Positions 6,255 to 7,378 of a stretch of DNA of 7,378 nucleotides are shown piece after piece. Position 1 is the first letter of the stretch, and each line of letters starts with the position of its first letter. The DNA is from an uncultured Dialister sp. (GTDB taxonomy: Bacteria > Bacillota > Negativicutes > Veillonellales > Dialisteraceae). The notes beneath the pieces were generated by a model. The model was not told where the DNA came from, did not search any database, and was given only the letters and a program-made list of their open reading frames with translations. The DNA is taken from positions 1 to 7,378 of the forward strand of contig NZ_UQKJ01000097.1 of NCBI RefSeq assembly GCF_900541605.1. Reading direction: 5' to 3'. The position numbers were made by a program, and so were the translations under genes.

Positions 6255-6283
6255 TTGACAAGTGAGACGAAATTATGTATAAT
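6255..6283 (+). promoter_or_regulatory. tRNA operon promoter P2, full consensus
   Basis: TTGACA (6255-6260), exactly 17 bp, then TATAAT (6278-6283): both hexamers match sigma-70/sigma-A consensus perfectly. Transcription would start near 6290, about 12 nt before tRNA-Thr(UGU). A dyad, CAAGTGA (6259-6265) plus CGA against TCG plus TCACTTG (6292-6298), embraces the -10 and start site. Tandem P1/P2 promoters of this strength are typical of stable-RNA operons. Confidence 0.88.
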
Positions 6284-6301
6284 ATATCTCGTCACTTGCG
6301 T

Positions 6302-6377
6302 GCTGGCGTAGCTCAGTTGGTAGAGCAGCTGATTTGTAATCAGCAGGTCGTAGGTTCAAGTCCTATTGCCAGCTCCA
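6302..6377 (+). tRNA. tRNA-Thr (anticodon UGU)
   Basis: A complete 76-nt cloverleaf: acceptor GCTGGCG with TGCCAGC (one G-U pair), D arm GCTC/GAGC, anticodon stem GCTGA/TCAGC with loop TTTGTAA (anticodon TGT), and T arm GTAGG/CCTAT with TTCAAGT. Discriminator T and CCA are encoded. It reads ACA and, by wobble, other Thr codons. First gene of the tRNA cluster, 4 nt before tRNA-Tyr. Confidence 0.97.
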
Positions 6378-6381
6378 GTAT

Positions 6382-6466
6382 GGGCGGATTCCCGAGTGGT
6401 TAAAGGGAGCAGACTGTAAATCTGCCGGCTTTGCCTTCATAGGTTCGAATCCTATTCCGCCCACCA
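6382..6466 (+). tRNA. tRNA-Tyr (anticodon GUA)
   Basis: An 85-nt class II tRNA with the long variable arm usual for bacterial tRNA-Tyr (about 13 nt after the anticodon stem). Acceptor GGGCGGA/TCCGCCC, anticodon stem GCAGA/TCTGC with loop CTGTAAA (anticodon GTA), and T arm ATAGG/CCTAT with TTCGAAT. Discriminator A and CCA are encoded. Confidence 0.97.
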
Positions 6467-6471
6467 AATAT

Positions 6472-6547
6472 CGCGGGGTGGAGCAGTTGGCAGCTCGTCG
6501 GGCTCATAACCCGAAGGTCGCAGGTTCAAGTCCTGCCCCCGCTACCA
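6472..6547 (+). tRNA. Initiator tRNA-fMet (anticodon CAU)
   Basis: A 76-nt tRNA whose anticodon stem GTCGGG/CCCGA contains the three consecutive G-C pairs next to loop CTCATAA that mark initiators. The D stem has the initiator A11-U24 pair (GAGC/GCTC). The acceptor is CGCGGGG against CCCCGCT, so position 1 (C) faces position 72 (U) and does not pair. Initiators characteristically lack a Watson-Crick 1-72 pair, though C1-A72 is the commonest form. CCA is encoded. Confidence 0.96.
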
Positions 6548-6574
6548 TGATAATCATTTCCTTTATATAGATGT

Positions 6575-6650
6575 GCTGATATAGCTCAGTTGGTAGAGCG
6601 TATCCTTGGTAAGGATAAGGTCACCAGTTCAATCCTGGTTATCAGCTCCA
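6575..6650 (+). tRNA. tRNA-Thr (anticodon GGU)
   Basis: A 76-nt cloverleaf: acceptor GCTGATA/TATCAGC, anticodon stem TATCC/GGATA with loop TTGGTAA (anticodon GGT), and T arm CCAGT/CCTGG-type pairing around TTCAATC. Encoded CCA. It reads ACC and ACU. It is separated from tRNA-fMet by 27 AT-rich nt, the largest gap in the cluster, but no promoter or terminator is evident there. Confidence 0.96.
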
Positions 6651-6651
6651 T

Positions 6652-6728
6652 GGCGGCTTAGCTCAGCTGGCTAGAGCAAGCGGTTCATACCCGCTGTGTC
6701 CGGAGTTCAAATCTCTGAGCCGCCACCA
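6652..6728 (+). tRNA. tRNA-Met, probably elongator (anticodon CAU)
   Basis: A 77-nt tRNA starting 1 nt after tRNA-Thr(GGU). Acceptor GGCGGCT/AGCCGCC is fully paired, the anticodon stem is AGCGG/CCGCT with loop TTCATAC (anticodon CAT), and CCA is encoded. A paired 1-72 position excludes the initiator. The TTCATAC loop and GGCGGC acceptor resemble elongator tRNA-Met. The alternative, tRNA-Ile2 with lysidine at C34, usually has a CTCATAA loop and is less likely. Confidence 0.93.
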
Positions 6729-6738
6729 AACACCGTAG

Positions 6739-6767
6739 AAAAGAGTTCTCCAAGGAGAGCTCTTTTT
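6739..6767 (+). terminator. Intrinsic terminator of the tRNA cluster
   Basis: AAGAGTTCTCC (6741-6751) pairs with GGAGAGCTCTT (6754-6764) with a single G-U pair, extended by flanking A/T pairs, and runs straight into TTTTT. It lies 10 nt after the last tRNA. It should end most tRNA transcripts before tuf, though partial read-through is possible. Confidence 0.88.
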
Positions 6768-6872
6768 ACTGTTATCCATACGTTCGGAAGGGGTAGGATG
6801 CCCATCCGGCGGAAGGAGAACAGGTTACCATTCTGTTTTTATGAAAATGCAGATGGAATTGTGCTTCGTTTC

Positions 6873-6901
6873 TTGTATACCATTGACTTTCAATGTATAA
6901 T
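6873..6901 (+). promoter_or_regulatory. Probable tuf promoter
   Basis: TATAAT (6896-6901) has TTGTAT (6873-6878) 17 bp upstream, a poor -35. A better hexamer, TTGACT (6883-6888), is only 7 bp from the -10 and cannot serve it. The start would be near 6908, giving a leader of about 50 nt to the tuf ATG. The preceding stretch 6768-6872 holds no gene I can support; it has a short AACAG/CTGTT hairpin followed by T5 at about 6819-6840. Confidence 0.6.
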
Positions 6902-6957
6902 AAATAAAGCGCAAATCTATTTTTGCAAATTCTTTTTTGTATAAGGAGAGAAAAGAA

Positions 6958-7378
6958 ATGGCAAAAGCTCATTACGAAAGAACAAAACCGCATGTTAACA
7001 TTGGCACCATCGGCCATGTCGATCATGGTAAAACAACCCTGACCGCTGCTATCACCAAAGTGCTGTCCGAAGAAGGTAAAGCAAACTTCCTGGACTATGC
7101 TTCCATTGATAAAGCTCCGGAAGAAAGAGCCCGTGGTATCACAATCAACACCTCCACCGTTGAATATGAAACCGAAAAACGTCACTATGCACATGTTGAC
7201 TGCCCAGGGCATGCCGACTATGTAAAGAACATGATCACCGGTGCAGCTCAGATGGATGGCGCTATCCTCGTAGTATCTGCAGCTGATGGCCCGATGCCCC
7301 AGACCCGTGAACATATCCTCCTTGCTAAACAGGTCGGTGTTCCGGCAATCGTAGTATTCCTGAACAAAGCTGACCAGG
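6958..7378 (+). CDS. tuf: Elongation factor Tu, 5' part (runs off window end)
   Basis: The first 140 residues of EF-Tu, the GTPase that brings aminoacyl-tRNA to the ribosome A site. All G-domain motifs to this point are intact: G1 GHVDHGKT at 19-26, G2 RGIT at 59-62 with T62, G3 DCPG at 81-84 followed by H85, and G4 NKAD at 136-139. The family is about 395-400 residues, so roughly two thirds is missing beyond the window. ATG 6958 follows AAGGAG (6943-6948) at 9 nt. It follows a five-gene tRNA cluster but has its own promoter and an intervening terminator. Whether another tuf copy exists in the genome cannot be seen here. Confidence 0.98.
   Translation, partial: MAKAHYERTKPHVNIGTIGHVDHGKTTLTAAITKVLSEEGKANFLDYASIDKAPEERARGITINTSTVEYETEKRHYAHVDCPGHADYVKNMITGAAQMDGAILVVSAADGPMPQTREHILLAKQVGVPAIVVFLNKADQ

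Noticed and set aside
6216..6301. A riboswitch or T-box leader before the tRNA genes
   Set aside because: The leader from P1 is under 90 nt, contains the complete P2 promoter, and shows no T-box sequence or terminator/antiterminator pair.
6883..6888. TTGACT as the -35 box of the tuf promoter
   Set aside because: It is only 7 bp from the TATAAT at 6896-6901, and no -10-like hexamer lies 16-18 bp downstream of it.
6696..6944. An 82-codon + frame between the tRNAs and tuf
   Set aside because: It begins inside tRNA-Met and crosses the terminator and the tuf promoter, so it is not a credible gene.
6772..7314. A 180-codon minus-strand frame opposite tuf
   Set aside because: Antisense to a highly conserved EF-Tu reading frame; no independent evidence of coding.

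Overview
The window looks like chromosomal DNA from a low-to-moderate GC Bacillota-type bacterium. I lean towards a Negativicutes lineage such as Acidaminococcaceae. That rests on general gene style, consensus sigma-A promoters, strong AAGGAG ribosome sites and a membrane-anchored YvcK; no phylogeny was run. Every supported gene is on the + strand.

Positions 1-193 hold the right end of a repeat element cut by the window start, then an extended -10 promoter. Positions 234-4237 are a tight four-gene operon: a Cof-type HAD phosphatase, rapZ (yvcJ), yvcK/glmR and whiA. The gaps are 3 and 6 nt, and the last junction is a 1-nt overlap. rapZ-yvcK-whiA is the conserved Gram-positive module linking amino-sugar / cell-wall precursor sensing with growth and division. 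The HAD gene is a local addition. whiA ends inside a second remnant of the repeat, whose terminal CTAG supplies its stop codon.

Positions 4331-5389 encode an unrecognised exported beta-rich protein. Positions 5494-5736 encode a small DUF951 protein with a possible Cys metal site. The long gene-free stretch 5737-6301 holds a weak hairpin and a complete ~249-bp MITE-like element (5803-6051). That element has ~72-bp imperfect inverted arms, CTAG at both ends and a centre that folds into three hairpins. After it come a perfect 9-bp inverted repeat and two tandem near-consensus promoters.

Those promoters feed five tRNA genes: Thr(UGU), Tyr(GUA), initiator Met, Thr(GGU) and elongator Met, all with encoded CCA. 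An intrinsic terminator follows, then a separate promoter and the 5' part of tuf (EF-Tu), which runs off the window. The order Thr-Tyr-x-Thr-(Met)-tuf closely resembles the E. coli thrU-tyrU-glyT-thrT-tufB operon.

The core genes are ordinary. The least explained material is the repeat family, present three times in 7.4 kb: one complete copy and two end fragments, with the fragments sharing a double-end layout. The exported protein and the dyad over the second tRNA promoter are also unexplained.
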